This document shows, in pieces, positions 22,061-29,691 of a stretch of DNA of 29,691 bases. Both the position numbers and the translations under genes were made by a program. Position 1 is the stretch's first letter. Each line of letters starts with the position of its first letter. The stretch covers positions 1 to 29,691 of IMG/VR virus record IMGVR_UViG_3300030104_004548; one strand, given 5' to 3'. The DNA comes from a virus. The notes beneath the pieces are model-generated. The model was given only the letters and a program-made list of their open reading frames with translations, made no database searches and was not told the DNA's origin.

Positions 22061-22162
22061 ATGAAAAACTATAAAATGACAAAGTGCATGGCTTGTCAGA
22101 GATTTATTTCAGCTGCAGCGTGCAACTTTGGATGTCCTTATTGTGGATATACAGACGGCTGA
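22061..22162 (+). CDS. 33-aa zinc-ribbon peptide
   Basis: Tiny gene 8 nt after a TGGAAAG site. CMAC (residues 9-12) and CPYC (25-28) give two CxxC pairs, enough for one zinc, with an additional Cys21. Peptides of this kind are common in phage early regions but of unknown role; a nucleic-acid or host-RNA-polymerase-binding role is conceivable. The structured RNA directly before it may control it. Confidence 0.6.
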   Translation: MKNYKMTKCMACQRFISAAACNFGCPYCGYTDG

Positions 22163-22174
22163 GATGTAACTATA

Positions 22175-22187
22175 CCTCCGTTGGAGG
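22175..22187 (+). promoter_or_regulatory. Anti-ribosome-site hairpin
   Basis: CCTCC-GTT-GGAGG is a perfect short hairpin 8 nt before the AGGAG site of the next gene. The CCTCC strand can instead pair with that AGGAG, so it may mask translation when the local hairpin is open. Confidence 0.35.
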
Positions 22188-22208
22188 AAATTAAAGGAGT
22201 CGGCAATT

Positions 22209-22379
22209 ATGACAAAGAAGGATTACGAACTAATGGCAGCGGTGATGAAAAGTCACAGCGTATTAAACAAAAAAGCAACAAAGGCGATAATGGAATCGTT
22301 GATAGAACATTTAAAGAAGGACAACCCGAAGTTTGATGAATCTAGATTTAAAGAGGCAAGTGGATATATTGATAATTAA
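22209..22379 (+). CDS. 56-aa helical peptide
   Basis: AAAGGAG site, nine bases before the ATG. Lys-rich and helical throughout (MTKKDYELMAAVMKSHSVLN, KKATKAIMESLIEHLKK, then DESRFKEASGYIDN). No family recognised; typical of small early phage proteins. Confidence 0.65.
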   Translation: MTKKDYELMAAVMKSHSVLNKKATKAIMESLIEHLKKDNPKFDESRFKEASGYIDN

Positions 22380-22418
22380 TCTCAGTATCATTATATTTAG
22401 GTTTTTCGGGCTTGAATT

Positions 22419-22620
22419 GGGTAGACCGAGGCACTTTGGGAGATTAGTGTCGCTAAGTCCTGCAATGCGCAAGGCCTACCCAAAAGTATTAAAATATAAA
22501 AAGGGCCAAAAAGCCCTGTGCGTAGAAGAAACTATTGAGGATTCTCACTATGTACAAGGGCTCAAGGCCCTTAAGTCTCTTATCCACGCACAACTATCTA
22601 GCGACACTATCCTCAATAGT
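22419..22620 (+). ncRNA. Structured RNA pair before the 22673 gene
   Basis: Two domains. First, GGGTAG-A-CC (22419-22427) pairs with GG-C-CTACCC (22473-22481), enclosing GGCACT/AGTGTC. Second, ACTATTGAGGAT (22531-22542) pairs perfectly over 12 bp with ATCCTCAATAGT (22609-22620), enclosing AAGGGC-TCAAG-GCCCTT; a similar hairpin AGGGC-CAAAAA-GCCCT lies between the domains (22502-22517). A perfect 12-bp closing stem at a distance of 66 nt is far beyond chance for this composition. No protein gene is convincing in 22380-22672, so I read it as RNA. Confidence 0.6.
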
Positions 22621-22672
22621 ACAACAACCTACCCTAATTATTCAACTATAACAAGATATAACTGGAGATATT

Positions 22673-23074
22673 ATGATAAGTAAAATCTACGGCAGCAATC
22701 AAATTTTATTTGCAGTTGGTTCTAGAAAAGGAAAGACTAAGAAACAGATTGCGAATATGGTACGAAACAGACAGTATAAGAAAAAGACTTATACTAGAAC
22801 AATAAACAAAAAAAGGAGGCCTCAGATGGGCTATACCAAGTTAGGTAAAGTAACCTTATACGTTAATAAGGACGCAACAGAAGAAAACAGACAACCACAT
22901 TTTAAAGGATACGTAAAGTTAGACCACGCTATTCCTAAAGGTGCTGAAATCGGCTTAGCAGGCTGGTTAAATGAAAAAGGTAACGATAAATCTTTATTTT
23001 TCGCAGTGAGCGCTAAAGATGAAGAGCTATCTAAATCAAACGATCAGGAGGACGATCTGTTTCCCCCATCATAA
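22673..23074 (+). CDS. DUF736-like protein with alternative start
   Basis: The long form (133 aa) starts at ATG 22673 after TGGAG. A second in-frame ATG at 22826 follows AAAAGGAGG and gives an 82-aa protein, MGYTKLGKVTLYVNKDAT and onward. The short part is the recognisable one: beta-rich, with PHFKGYVKLD and EIGLAGWLNE, resembling small phage proteins of the DUF736 type, and an acidic end (QEDDLFPPS). The ~51-residue N-terminal extension is basic (KKKTYTRTINKKRR) and may be a real second form or accidental. The strong inner ribosome site favours the short product. The function is unknown, perhaps nucleic-acid binding. Confidence 0.6.
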   Translation: MISKIYGSNQILFAVGSRKGKTKKQIANMVRNRQYKKKTYTRTINKKRRPQMGYTKLGKVTLYVNKDATEENRQPHFKGYVKLDHAIPKGAEIGLAGWLNEKGNDKSLFFAVSAKDEELSKSNDQEDDLFPPS

Positions 23075-23169
23075 TGGAATGGGAGGAGATAAAACGGGTT
23101 ATTATGCTTAGACACGAATTAGGTGTTAAAGAAGCAATTGACCTTGTTTTGTCAGAACGGGAGGTATAA
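23074..23169 (+). CDS. 31-aa peptide
   Basis: Both ends are TAATG junctions: its ATG shares a base with the previous stop and its stop with the next ATG. The peptide is amphipathic and acidic (MEWEEIKRVIMLRHELGVKE, then AIDLVLSEREV). Function unknown; the paired overlaps are the main evidence. Confidence 0.55.
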   Translation: MEWEEIKRVIMLRHELGVKEAIDLVLSEREV

Positions 23170-23390
23170 TGGTTAAACTGGTAAACTTAAGCAACATTCA
23201 TGAATCAAAACTAAGGTCAGAAGGAAAATTGGCAGGCCCTAAAGCTTTTTATTTAGAGGAATACAGAGGTTTAGATGTATTACAAAGAGCTAAAAAGGCA
23301 GCCCTTTCAGTATCAGATAATGGTAGATGTTGGTGGATTTATGATTGGGTATATAGAGAGTTAACATGGAGGGATCCAAAATGCGATTAG
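23169..23390 (+). CDS. 73-aa early protein
   Basis: CGGGAGG site before the ATG. Mixed composition with HESKLRSEGKLAGPKAFYLE, then a Trp/Tyr-rich end (GRCWWIYDWVYRELTWRD). No family recognised. Its last 10 bases overlap the following gene. Confidence 0.6.
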   Translation: MVKLVNLSNIHESKLRSEGKLAGPKAFYLEEYRGLDVLQRAKKAALSVSDNGRCWWIYDWVYRELTWRDPKCD

Positions 23391-23818
23391 CAGAACACAA
23401 TGAACTTCTTGAAGATATATTTAAAGAAGTTAGAGATATAAGAACGGCTGGTCAGAAGGAATACGCTCACGATGAGGATAATTGCTTTGCAAATTTTGAA
23501 AGAATAGCAAAGTTAATGGACTCAAATCGTGAGACTGTTCTAATGACATATCTAATGAAGCATATAGATGGAGTTCAATCTTATATAAAAGGTCATAAAA
23601 GTCAACGAGAAGATGTTAGAGGTCGAATCGTTGATATAATTGTCTATCTGACGCTATTATGGGGAATGGCTGACCAGGACGATATTAATGGTATCGATTT
23701 AGAGGTTAGCGCTGAACATCAAATGGCGAAAGAAAACAAATTCAAAGATGAATGGAAACAAGAACCAGATAGATTTAAAGTGGAAGGTTATGATAAAGAT
23801 GGAAACAAAACCACTTAA
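23381..23818 (+). CDS. Nmad1/DUF1599-like protein
   Basis: 145 aa from ATG 23381, eight bases after GGAGGG; an ATG at 23366 would remove that ribosome site. The core is the pattern seen in many phage proteins: a Tyr/Asp region (QKEYAHDEDNCFANFERIA), a helix with MKHIDGVQSYIKG, and REDVRGRIVDIIVYLTLLWG. This family (DUF1599, named nucleotide-modification-associated domain 1) is found near phage nucleotide and DNA-modification genes, but its reaction is not established. The acidic tail overlaps the next gene by 20 nt. Confidence 0.7.
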   Translation: MRLAEHNELLEDIFKEVRDIRTAGQKEYAHDEDNCFANFERIAKLMDSNRETVLMTYLMKHIDGVQSYIKGHKSQREDVRGRIVDIIVYLTLLWGMADQDDINGIDLEVSAEHQMAKENKFKDEWKQEPDRFKVEGYDKDGNKTT

Positions 23819-24077
23819 AGATGCTGAAGAATACATAGAGCAAAACATGAAGGCAGACAACGGCAATATGGGACTTATTGCTTGGAGATTTCTAGTAGGA
23901 TGTCGTATATTAGAGTGTCTGGAAGATATGAACGGAAGCCCTAAACAAGGGACTGATGTTAAGTTAGAATATCTTAATATGGACCACTCTAAACTACGAT
24001 TTGGCGACTACGAAATCTATCTGGCACATAAGCCCGATGGTCATGATGAAAAGTTAAATGAGCCGAACTCTAAGTAG
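23799..24077 (+). CDS. 92-aa protein, last early gene
   Basis: METKPLKDAEEYIEQNMK onward from ATG 23799; an upstream ATG at 23748 is possible but overlaps the previous gene more. Acidic, with a helical centre (MGLIAWRFLVGCRILECLED) and a beta-like end. No family recognised. It is followed by the 12-bp hairpin before the convergent integrase. Confidence 0.6.
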   Translation: METKPLKDAEEYIEQNMKADNGNMGLIAWRFLVGCRILECLEDMNGSPKQGTDVKLEYLNMDHSKLRFGDYEIYLAHKPDGHDEKLNEPNSK

Positions 24078-24100
24078 ACCTCAGCCAAGAGGCAATACTT

Positions 24101-24128
24101 TATAGGGGGAGATAATTCTCCCCTTATA
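24101..24128. terminator. 12-bp hairpin between convergent early operon and integrase
   Basis: TATAGGGGGAGA-TAAT-TCTCCCCTTATA: perfect apart from one G-U pair. It lies between the last plus-strand gene and the integrase end and covers the integrase stop codon. There is no long U-tract on either side, but the stem is strong enough to act as a two-way barrier. Confidence 0.6.
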
Positions 24129-24837
24129 AAACAAAATCTTCAACGTCAATAGCGCGAAAAGGTGCGTAATGTTTTTCAGTTGTTCTAACTGATGCATGAC
24201 CTAATAGTTTTGAAACTTTATATATAGACCAACCTTTTTTAATTAAGTGATAACCAAAAGAGCGTCTAAGGTCATGAAACCTACCTTCTACCCTGGCTTT
24301 TTTTAATTCTTTATTAAATCTCTTAGAAATGTATTCAGCTCTATAATTCCAGTGTTTTAAGGATTTTGAAGCACGTAAAGCCTGTTTATTCATGCGAACT
24401 AGCCTTGGCCCTGACTTACCCTCTACTTTAAAATAAGTGTCCGTAAAATCGCATATATTAAGTCCAACTAATTCTCCTCGACGAGCTCCAGTATAAAAAG
24501 CAAACTTTACAAAGTCTCTAAAAGCTTCATCTTCTATTGAACTGAAAATTATATTCAATTCATACATAGAGAACACCCTATTCCTAGGCTTTACACTACC
24601 AATATTTTCGAATAATGGTAGTTTAGTTTTTATATTATTTTTTTTCGCCCAACGTATAACAGTGTTTAATCTCTGTTTACAAATTATAGATGCTGCCTTA
24701 GTTTGTGGAATACCATTTTTAATATAGCTATTTAAGATTTGGGAAGTCATTTTACGACCTTGATTGGTCCAGTCCCAGTTTACAGAAAGGTAGGAATCAA
24801 TAACCTGATCCATTGGTTTTGCGATTAAGTTTAGCAT
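24124..24837 (-). CDS. Tyrosine integrase
   Basis: 237 aa tyrosine recombinase. The full active site can be read: R119 (TGARRGEL), K141 (EGKSG), H188 and R191 (FHDLRRSF), H214 (LLGHASVRTT) and the nucleophile Y224 (KHYA). The catalytic part fills roughly residues 85-237; the ~80 residues before it fit a core-binding domain. A separate arm-binding domain is missing, making it shorter than lambda-type integrases. It sits next to a tRNA-derived attP on the same strand. Integration would put the gene downstream of the host tRNA promoter (see findings). No excisionase was recognised. Confidence 0.92.
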   Translation of the reverse strand: MLNLIAKPMDQVIDSYLSVNWDWTNQGRKMTSQILNSYIKNGIPQTKAASIICKQRLNTVIRWAKKNNIKTKLPLFENIGSVKPRNRVFSMYELNIIFSSIEDEAFRDFVKFAFYTGARRGELVGLNICDFTDTYFKVEGKSGPRLVRMNKQALRASKSLKHWNYRAEYISKRFNKELKKARVEGRFHDLRRSFGYHLIKKGWSIYKVSKLLGHASVRTTEKHYAPFRAIDVEDFVL

Positions 24838-24865
24838 AGTTGCTCCGTGTTTTATAGAGGGAACG

Positions 24866-24906
24866 ACGTTGGCAACGTGATGCTCTACCAGCTGAGCTAC
24901 TCTCGC
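24866..24906 (-). other. attP: attP core: 5' half of tRNA-Gly(GCC)
   Basis: Read on the minus strand, the sequence matches tRNA positions 1-41: acceptor GCGAGAG, TA, D-arm GCTCAGCTGGTAGAGC, anticodon arm and loop TTGCCAA with a GCC anticodon. It breaks off inside the 3' anticodon stem; no variable loop, T-arm or 3' acceptor follows. A 13-bp palindrome ACGTTGGCAACGT (24866-24878) covers the anticodon stem-loop and is the likely crossover site. Because it lacks its 3' half, it is not a functional tRNA; it is best explained as the phage attachment site. Confidence 0.8.
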
Positions 24907-24929
24907 ATTTTTTCCACATCTTCCACTCC

Positions 24930-24945
24930 AAGTTCATTGGAACTT
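24930..24945. promoter_or_regulatory. Inverted repeat near attP
   Basis: AAGTTC-ATTG-GAACTT, a perfect 6-bp dyad 24 nt from the tRNA fragment. It could be an integrase/excisionase site or an operator. With TATATA directly beside it on both strands, a promoter for the reconstituted tRNA could also lie here. Confidence 0.4.
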
Positions 24946-25011
24946 ATATACTCGTATTTCTCATCGCAATAGAATTTTGGAAATATAGTATAACTTTTTT
25001 TGGAAAAGTAA

Positions 25012-28000
25012 TTATTCGGTATCTTCAGGTGTAGTTTGTACATCTTTTTTAATCTCCCTTGATAATTGTATATAAGGTATGCCTGTAGCTTTTTCTATAG
25101 TGTAGAATGGATTTTCTATTACACCTTTAGTATCTCTTAGTATTCTACCAAAAGGGAACATAGTCCAAAGGTAATAATCTGTTAACCTACTATAATCATT
25201 AGACAACATAGAACTAAAGACGGCAGGGGCCAACCGCAAGCCTGGCGGAGTAACCATTTGGAGCGGAGCAACAGCAGTTGGCCAATTGCCGAAAAAGGCT
25301 CTATCTCTTTCTTCTTCATTACCAAACAACCAATCAGACGTATCTTGAAACCAAGAATAAGGTTGAGGCATAGCAGTTTCGAAAAGAGAGTAAGCAAATA
25401 CATTGGACATACCAAGGACGAACATATCGCTTATAGTTTGTCGTTTAAATCTTTCATACTCCATAGTACCTGGACGATAACCATGAAGTCTTGCTTCTTT
25501 ATTAATATCATTTCTAAATCTTACAGAGTTCCAAGCCCAAGTTTGAAAACGTGTCATTACTTTACCTAAAGCAGTAGCACTAAATGCTGGTCTATATGGA
25601 GCAGAATATAAGAACTGTGTAGCTGTTACACCCTTCTTAGCCATTTCAATTAAAAATGGTTCATTTAAGTCCATATTAGCATGACCATATAGATCTCTTG
25701 CTTGTAAGTAATGCGCAGCAAAAGCGTCTCTTCTTAATGCTCTTTCAGGTGTTCTCATAAACCAAGCAGCTTTCTGGAACGCAGCTTCATCAATTTGATG
25801 CTTCTTAGCTAAGCTAATAAGACTTTCATCTTTAACCATTGGGTCTTTTTCTAATAACTTTTTAGCATCTCTTAAAAATCTTCTATATTTACCCTTTTTA
25901 AAGCTAGGATTGAGTCCAGCCTCATATAATACAAAGTTTGGAACAACACCATGACTGATCGCCCACTCTTCAATTTGTTTTTTAGACTCCCAACCTGTTG
26001 CTTTTCCAGCAATTTGAGTTCTCCAATACTCTACATTTCTAGCATTTCTCCAATTCTTCCAACCTGTAGATTGTATAGTATGTACAGTACCACCAAATAT
26101 ATTACCAGCTGCAGACTTAGGGTGAGCAAGTAAAGTGGCCATTTGATATTTAGCTTCAAGGTTAGACCAATGCCTTATATCCATTTCATCTACACCTTTT
26201 AAATTATCAGGAACTAAATCACTATCTTTCATTCCAATTTTTGTACGAATCCTATTTACCATATCTTTAACGTGATTATCAGCGAACCAACTATAAGGTG
26301 TACCTTTAATTTTCATTAAATCACCCATAGGACCATCAAGCCAAGACTCTTGAACTTTACTAGGGAAACCCATAGCTCTAGTGATGTAATCGTATATATA
26401 GTTATTCCAAGCAACAACCTGATCAGGACTATTCCATGTATCAATAGCCTTTCTGTTAAACTCTTGTAGCATCTTTTTAGATACAATCTGACCAATCTGT
26501 CTATGATAGGTGTCAATAAGATTTTTCTGGTAAATATCCCAAGAACCTAAATCTCTAGACCAACCAGGTAAATCAGTAGAACGAGATAACATATTACCAG
26601 CCACAGGGTCTTTCTCTAAATATCTAAAGTTTTCACCTTTACGACCCTCTGAAATCTCTTGTAATGCGCCATTAAGTAAATCAGTTTCATGAACATCGTT
26701 TACAATCCACTCACCAGACATAGATTTATATCGTAAAATAAGCTTACCAATCTCAACCTTTTTATCTTTATCAGACATCCCTGTACGACCTTCAACTTCT
26801 TTAATAGCAGCTTCAATAGCTCTTTTGGCTACTTTCTTATCTTGTATAAATTGAGGATGATAATCATTTGCTCTAAATTGGCCTGTTCTGTGGTATTTAG
26901 CTAAAGCAAGATTATTAATTAACTCTTGATATAACTTTTTACTTTCAGGGTCAACAGTCATTCTAATTTGTTCTTGAAGATTCTCAATCTGTATAGACCT
27001 AGATATTTTTCTAAGATTATCAAGACCAAGTCCCCAGCCTATGGGTTTACCCTCTTTCATATTTTTCATTATAACTTTAACAAACTTATTACTATCAATC
27101 ATTGGCAACATTGTATTCTCATTCCAATATTTAATGTCACCGTCTTTATCTTTCTGTACAAAGTCAAGAATAGGATCTTCAATATTATTATCTCTTACAT
27201 GTTTACCTAACTCTGGGTCATATTTATAATGCTTACCAGCAATCCAGCCATAAGTCTCAATTGCTCTTTTAGTTAAAGCATTGTTTATATTGTTAGCAAC
27301 CTGCCTACCAGTTTCTGTAAATGTTCCACCTTTTTTATTAACGCTAAACTTTTTCTTTTCAATACTCTTCCAACTTGCAATATCTTTGGCTTCTCTTAAA
27401 GAGGCCTCATATTCTTTAATTTTTATATAATACTGAGAATCTTTTTTATGTTTGTTTTTATTTTTAAAAGACCTTAAAGCACGTTCAGCAGTAACAACTT
27501 CACCTATATGCTGACCAATTCCTTCAGGAAGAGACTCATATCCAGTCTCATCTCTTAACAACTGTTCCAATATATTCTTCTCATCTTCATCAGACTTAAG
27601 AGCCATTGCTTCAACTTTACCTAATACAAATTGTATATTTTCAATAGTATGAGTAGGTGTACCTATGTCTCCTTGACGCCATTCACCCTTATAGTTTTGA
27701 AATCTTCCTGACTCTTCAAATATAGTAAAGTCTTTAACCATCATCTCCCTGGATACTGTTTTAGGAAATAACATCCAATGACGTTTTGCAAGTTCAACAA
27801 CGTTGTCTTTTGTAATAGCACCTCTTTGAGACCAATACGTACCAGTTCTCATTTCTTGAAAGAAGTTATTTAATACTCTGTAGTCTTCAACTCCAAGAGC
27901 GTCAAAGTTTTTACGAAGAAGTGAACGACTTATTTGGTTTAAATTTTTAGCTGAAGCTATACTTTTACCGTAATAATTAACGTGTCCTATTAATTCATCA

Positions 28001-29691
28001 ACCATCTTACGTTCAAAGTCAGATAATTTTGTCTTACCCATTTTTTGATAACGTTCCCTAGCATGAACTATAGAATCAACATCAGACTCGAATACATCTT
28101 TAGGAGCAACTTTAGACACTTCAAGGCTTTTATTCTCACCTTCTAATGCTTGAGTAACATCTATATCAAGTTTTTCATTAGTTTTATAATCAAATTGCTC
28201 TGAATAAACTTTGAGGAAATCTCTAATAGCCCGATCACTAGTCCATGCAGCGTTTAATCCTGTTTTTTCAAATAAAGTAGAACTACCACTATTTTCAATT
28301 TCTCTTAATAATGGGTTAATAATATTTTTTAAATCACTAGATAAGCCTTTTAAATCTTTATATTTAGCTAGATTTTGGCCTTTATGATATGTAGACATCA
28401 TTAGTGTATCGAATAAGTAAGACTCTTCAGGACTTAATGGTCTTCCCTCTGAATCTTTATCTAAGCCCCATTTATTTTTAGTTTTATAATCTGATATTCT
28501 TTTCTCAATCTTTTCTTGATTCATAAAAGGTAAAACATCAGGGTCTACGTTGAATATTTTAGACAATGTAACCTTACCCTCTGGACTAACATTAGTAACT
28601 GTTAAGTAATCATTTATACTGGTCTCAGCAGTTTTTAATTTTTGAGACCTGTCTATTTCTTTAGTTTTGTCAACAAACTTTGCCATGTTATGTATAAACT
28701 CATCCTGCATTCCTGCATTCCTTGCTAAATCAATAGCTCTTAAAAGTTGCAAAGCAGAAGCCCTATCCATTGCATCGTTTTGCATGAACTCTGTGCCCTG
28801 TCTATAAACTCTATCAACCATATTACTTCTATAGGTCATAACATTTTCAATTGCTTGCATGTATAATTCATCAGTTTTAAAATACTTCACATGTTCCCAT
28901 GGAAATGAATATGCGTTAAATGCTTTCTTACTCCATTGACCACCTAAATCTTTAAAGAAGTCTTTATAAGCTGCAGGATTTTTTATTAACATTTTTCTAT
29001 TGTCTAATAAGTAAAGCTTTTCTCCGACTACTTTTTGTGTAACTGGACTCTTAGCACTCTTAAATGAAAATCGTCCCAATAAACCACCATCTACGCCCTC
29101 AAATGAGTCGTTAATAGCTTTTAACTCTAAAGCAATGTCATTAAAGTCATCATATCTTTGGTTTAATTTATCTAAATCAACTTTAGCTGCTATATCATCA
29201 CTATAATCAATTGGGTCTAATATTTCTACCATTCTAGCCAACATATCTCCACGTTGACTTTCGTTTAATAAGTGTATTTTATTAGAGAACTCTTTTATTT
29301 CATGAGCATAAAAACGTCTATTTTGGTCCCAATTTCTAGAGAAATAACCTTTATTAAAACCTTGGTATACTTGAAATAATCCTTGTCTAGCATGAAAGTT
29401 TGGACTGAATTTGCTTTGTAAATCTTTTTTATTGCCATTCCAATCAACTTTAAACAACGAATGCCAACCTGTATCGAAAAACTTTTGTTGTCCTACTAAT
29501 CCAAGTTCATCAAGTGGGTCAGAACCAAAACCAATTTCTGCTCTAAATAGTTCTCTAGAAAAATCTAATTCTTTTTTATCTGTTCTAGGCTCTATAAATA
29601 TTTCGTATGTCTTTTTATCTCCATAAGGACTAACTATTAAAGACTCTCTATTATCTTCTTTATATTTCTTTTGAGTAGCCTCTGGAAGCTT
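25012..29691 (-). CDS. Giant internal virion / polyvalent-type protein (partial, 5' end missing)
   Basis: At least 1559 aa. The frame stays open to the right edge, so a TTG at 29457 is not the true start and the N-terminus lies outside. The sequence is charged and helical for the first ~1000 visible residues, with no enzyme motif I recognise. The last ~400 (from about LLAHPKSAAGNIFGG) are more hydrophobic and contain LGKVMTRFQTWAWNSVRFR, then FVLGMSNVFAYSLFETAMPQ. This end resembles the C-terminal domain of phage polyvalent proteins (LPD38-type), thought to be packed in the virion and injected with DNA. It is the last late gene before the integrase region. An alternative is an internal core/ejection protein without enzymatic domains. 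Confidence 0.75.
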   Translation of the reverse strand, partial: KLPEATQKKYKEDNRESLIVSPYGDKKTYEIFIEPRTDKKELDFSRELFRAEIGFGSDPLDELGLVGQQKFFDTGWHSLFKVDWNGNKKDLQSKFSPNFHARQGLFQVYQGFNKGYFSRNWDQNRRFYAHEIKEFSNKIHLLNESQRGDMLARMVEILDPIDYSDDIAAKVDLDKLNQRYDDFNDIALELKAINDSFEGVDGGLLGRFSFKSAKSPVTQKVVGEKLYLLDNRKMLIKNPAAYKDFFKDLGGQWSKKAFNAYSFPWEHVKYFKTDELYMQAIENVMTYRSNMVDRVYRQGTEFMQNDAMDRASALQLLRAIDLARNAGMQDEFIHNMAKFVDKTKEIDRSQKLKTAETSINDYLTVTNVSPEGKVTLSKIFNVDPDVLPFMNQEKIEKRISDYKTKNKWGLDKDSEGRPLSPEESYLFDTLMMSTYHKGQNLAKYKDLKGLSSDLKNIINPLLREIENSGSSTLFEKTGLNAAWTSDRAIRDFLKVYSEQFDYKTNEKLDIDVTQALEGENKSLEVSKVAPKDVFESDVDSIVHARERYQKMGKTKLSDFERKMVDELIGHVNYYGKSIASAKNLNQISRSLLRKNFDALGVEDYRVLNNFFQEMRTGTYWSQRGAITKDNVVELAKRHWMLFPKTVSREMMVKDFTIFEESGRFQNYKGEWRQGDIGTPTHTIENIQFVLGKVEAMALKSDEDEKNILEQLLRDETGYESLPEGIGQHIGEVVTAERALRSFKNKNKHKKDSQYYIKIKEYEASLREAKDIASWKSIEKKKFSVNKKGGTFTETGRQVANNINNALTKRAIETYGWIAGKHYKYDPELGKHVRDNNIEDPILDFVQKDKDGDIKYWNENTMLPMIDSNKFVKVIMKNMKEGKPIGWGLGLDNLRKISRSIQIENLQEQIRMTVDPESKKLYQELINNLALAKYHRTGQFRANDYHPQFIQDKKVAKRAIEAAIKEVEGRTGMSDKDKKVEIGKLILRYKSMSGEWIVNDVHETDLLNGALQEISEGRKGENFRYLEKDPVAGNMLSRSTDLPGWSRDLGSWDIYQKNLIDTYHRQIGQIVSKKMLQEFNRKAIDTWNSPDQVVAWNNYIYDYITRAMGFPSKVQESWLDGPMGDLMKIKGTPYSWFADNHVKDMVNRIRTKIGMKDSDLVPDNLKGVDEMDIRHWSNLEAKYQMATLLAHPKSAAGNIFGGTVHTIQSTGWKNWRNARNVEYWRTQIAGKATGWESKKQIEEWAISHGVVPNFVLYEAGLNPSFKKGKYRRFLRDAKKLLEKDPMVKDESLISLAKKHQIDEAAFQKAAWFMRTPERALRRDAFAAHYLQARDLYGHANMDLNEPFLIEMAKKGVTATQFLYSAPYRPAFSATALGKVMTRFQTWAWNSVRFRNDINKEARLHGYRPGTMEYERFKRQTISDMFVLGMSNVFAYSLFETAMPQPYSWFQDTSDWLFGNEEERDRAFFGNWPTAVAPLQMVTPPGLRLAPAVFSSMLSNDYSRLTDYYLWTMFPFGRILRDTKGVIENPFYTIEKATGIPYIQLSREIKKDVQTTPEDTE

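Noticed and set aside
22333-22683. 116-codon plus-strand frame with a hydrophobic start
   Set aside because: Its start overlaps a better 56-aa gene (22209-22379) with a good ribosome site. It has no convincing site of its own, and most of it coincides with long exact stems, so it is read as RNA.
29686-29691. AAGCTT at the exact right end, as from a HindIII clone
   Set aside because: A six-base site at an edge can be chance, and the left end shows no such site.
1-29691. CRISPR array, insertion sequence or rRNA
   Set aside because: No regularly spaced repeats, no transposase or terminal inverted repeats and no rRNA segments were seen on either strand.

Overview
The window looks like most of the genome of a temperate, tailed double-stranded DNA phage or prophage. 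It has an AT-rich, tightly packed gene layout. The host is bacterial but not identified. The only host clue is a 41-nt fragment of a bacterial tRNA-Gly(GCC) gene beside the integrase, which looks like an attP site. The large P22-like portal and separate scaffold fit a podovirus-like or short-genome siphovirus-like particle, but no tail genes are visible to decide this. Both edges cut through minus-strand virion genes, so the late operon probably runs off the left edge and, if the genome is circular or permuted, re-enters at the right edge.

Layout. (1) 1-9516, minus strand: late operon, read right to left. It begins with a small basic protein, a holin-like peptide and an M15 peptidase endolysin. 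Two small genes, the small terminase, a 56-aa Cys-rich peptide, the large terminase, portal, scaffold, major capsid protein and two neck-type proteins follow. Most junctions overlap by a few bases. (2) 9517-10013: divergent control region with a GC-rich leader able to form competing stems. (3) 10014-13742, plus strand: small early genes separated by long non-coding stretches full of hairpins with GNRA, UUCG and UACG loops. The largest stretch (about 11100-11890) is a candidate giant structured RNA. (4) 13763-16953: a complete ubiquitin-like conjugation cassette in the order Ubl, E2-like, JAB/JAMM peptidase, E1/ThiF. (5) 17054-20823: replication and recombination genes (Sak4/AAA_24-type ATPase, SSB-like protein, primase-helicase fusion, Gp157). 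(6) 20823-24077: HNH endonuclease and many small genes with two further structured RNA segments. (7) 24101-25011: hairpin, tyrosine integrase and tRNA-derived attP. (8) 25012-29691, minus strand: a giant virion-type protein, open to the right edge.

The most exciting element is the ubiquitin-like cassette. The beta-grasp protein ends in Ser-Gly-Ile, so the JAMM peptidase might trim one residue to expose the glycine. E2, JAB and E1 overlap head to tail by 68 and 26 nt. Strong RNA stems lie on both sides of this trio, one separating it from the Ubl gene and one from the replication genes. The position directly before the replication module suggests that the modifier acts on replication or on early host takeover or anti-defence. 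That function is inference. The second highlight is the unusual amount of apparently structured non-coding RNA in the early region.
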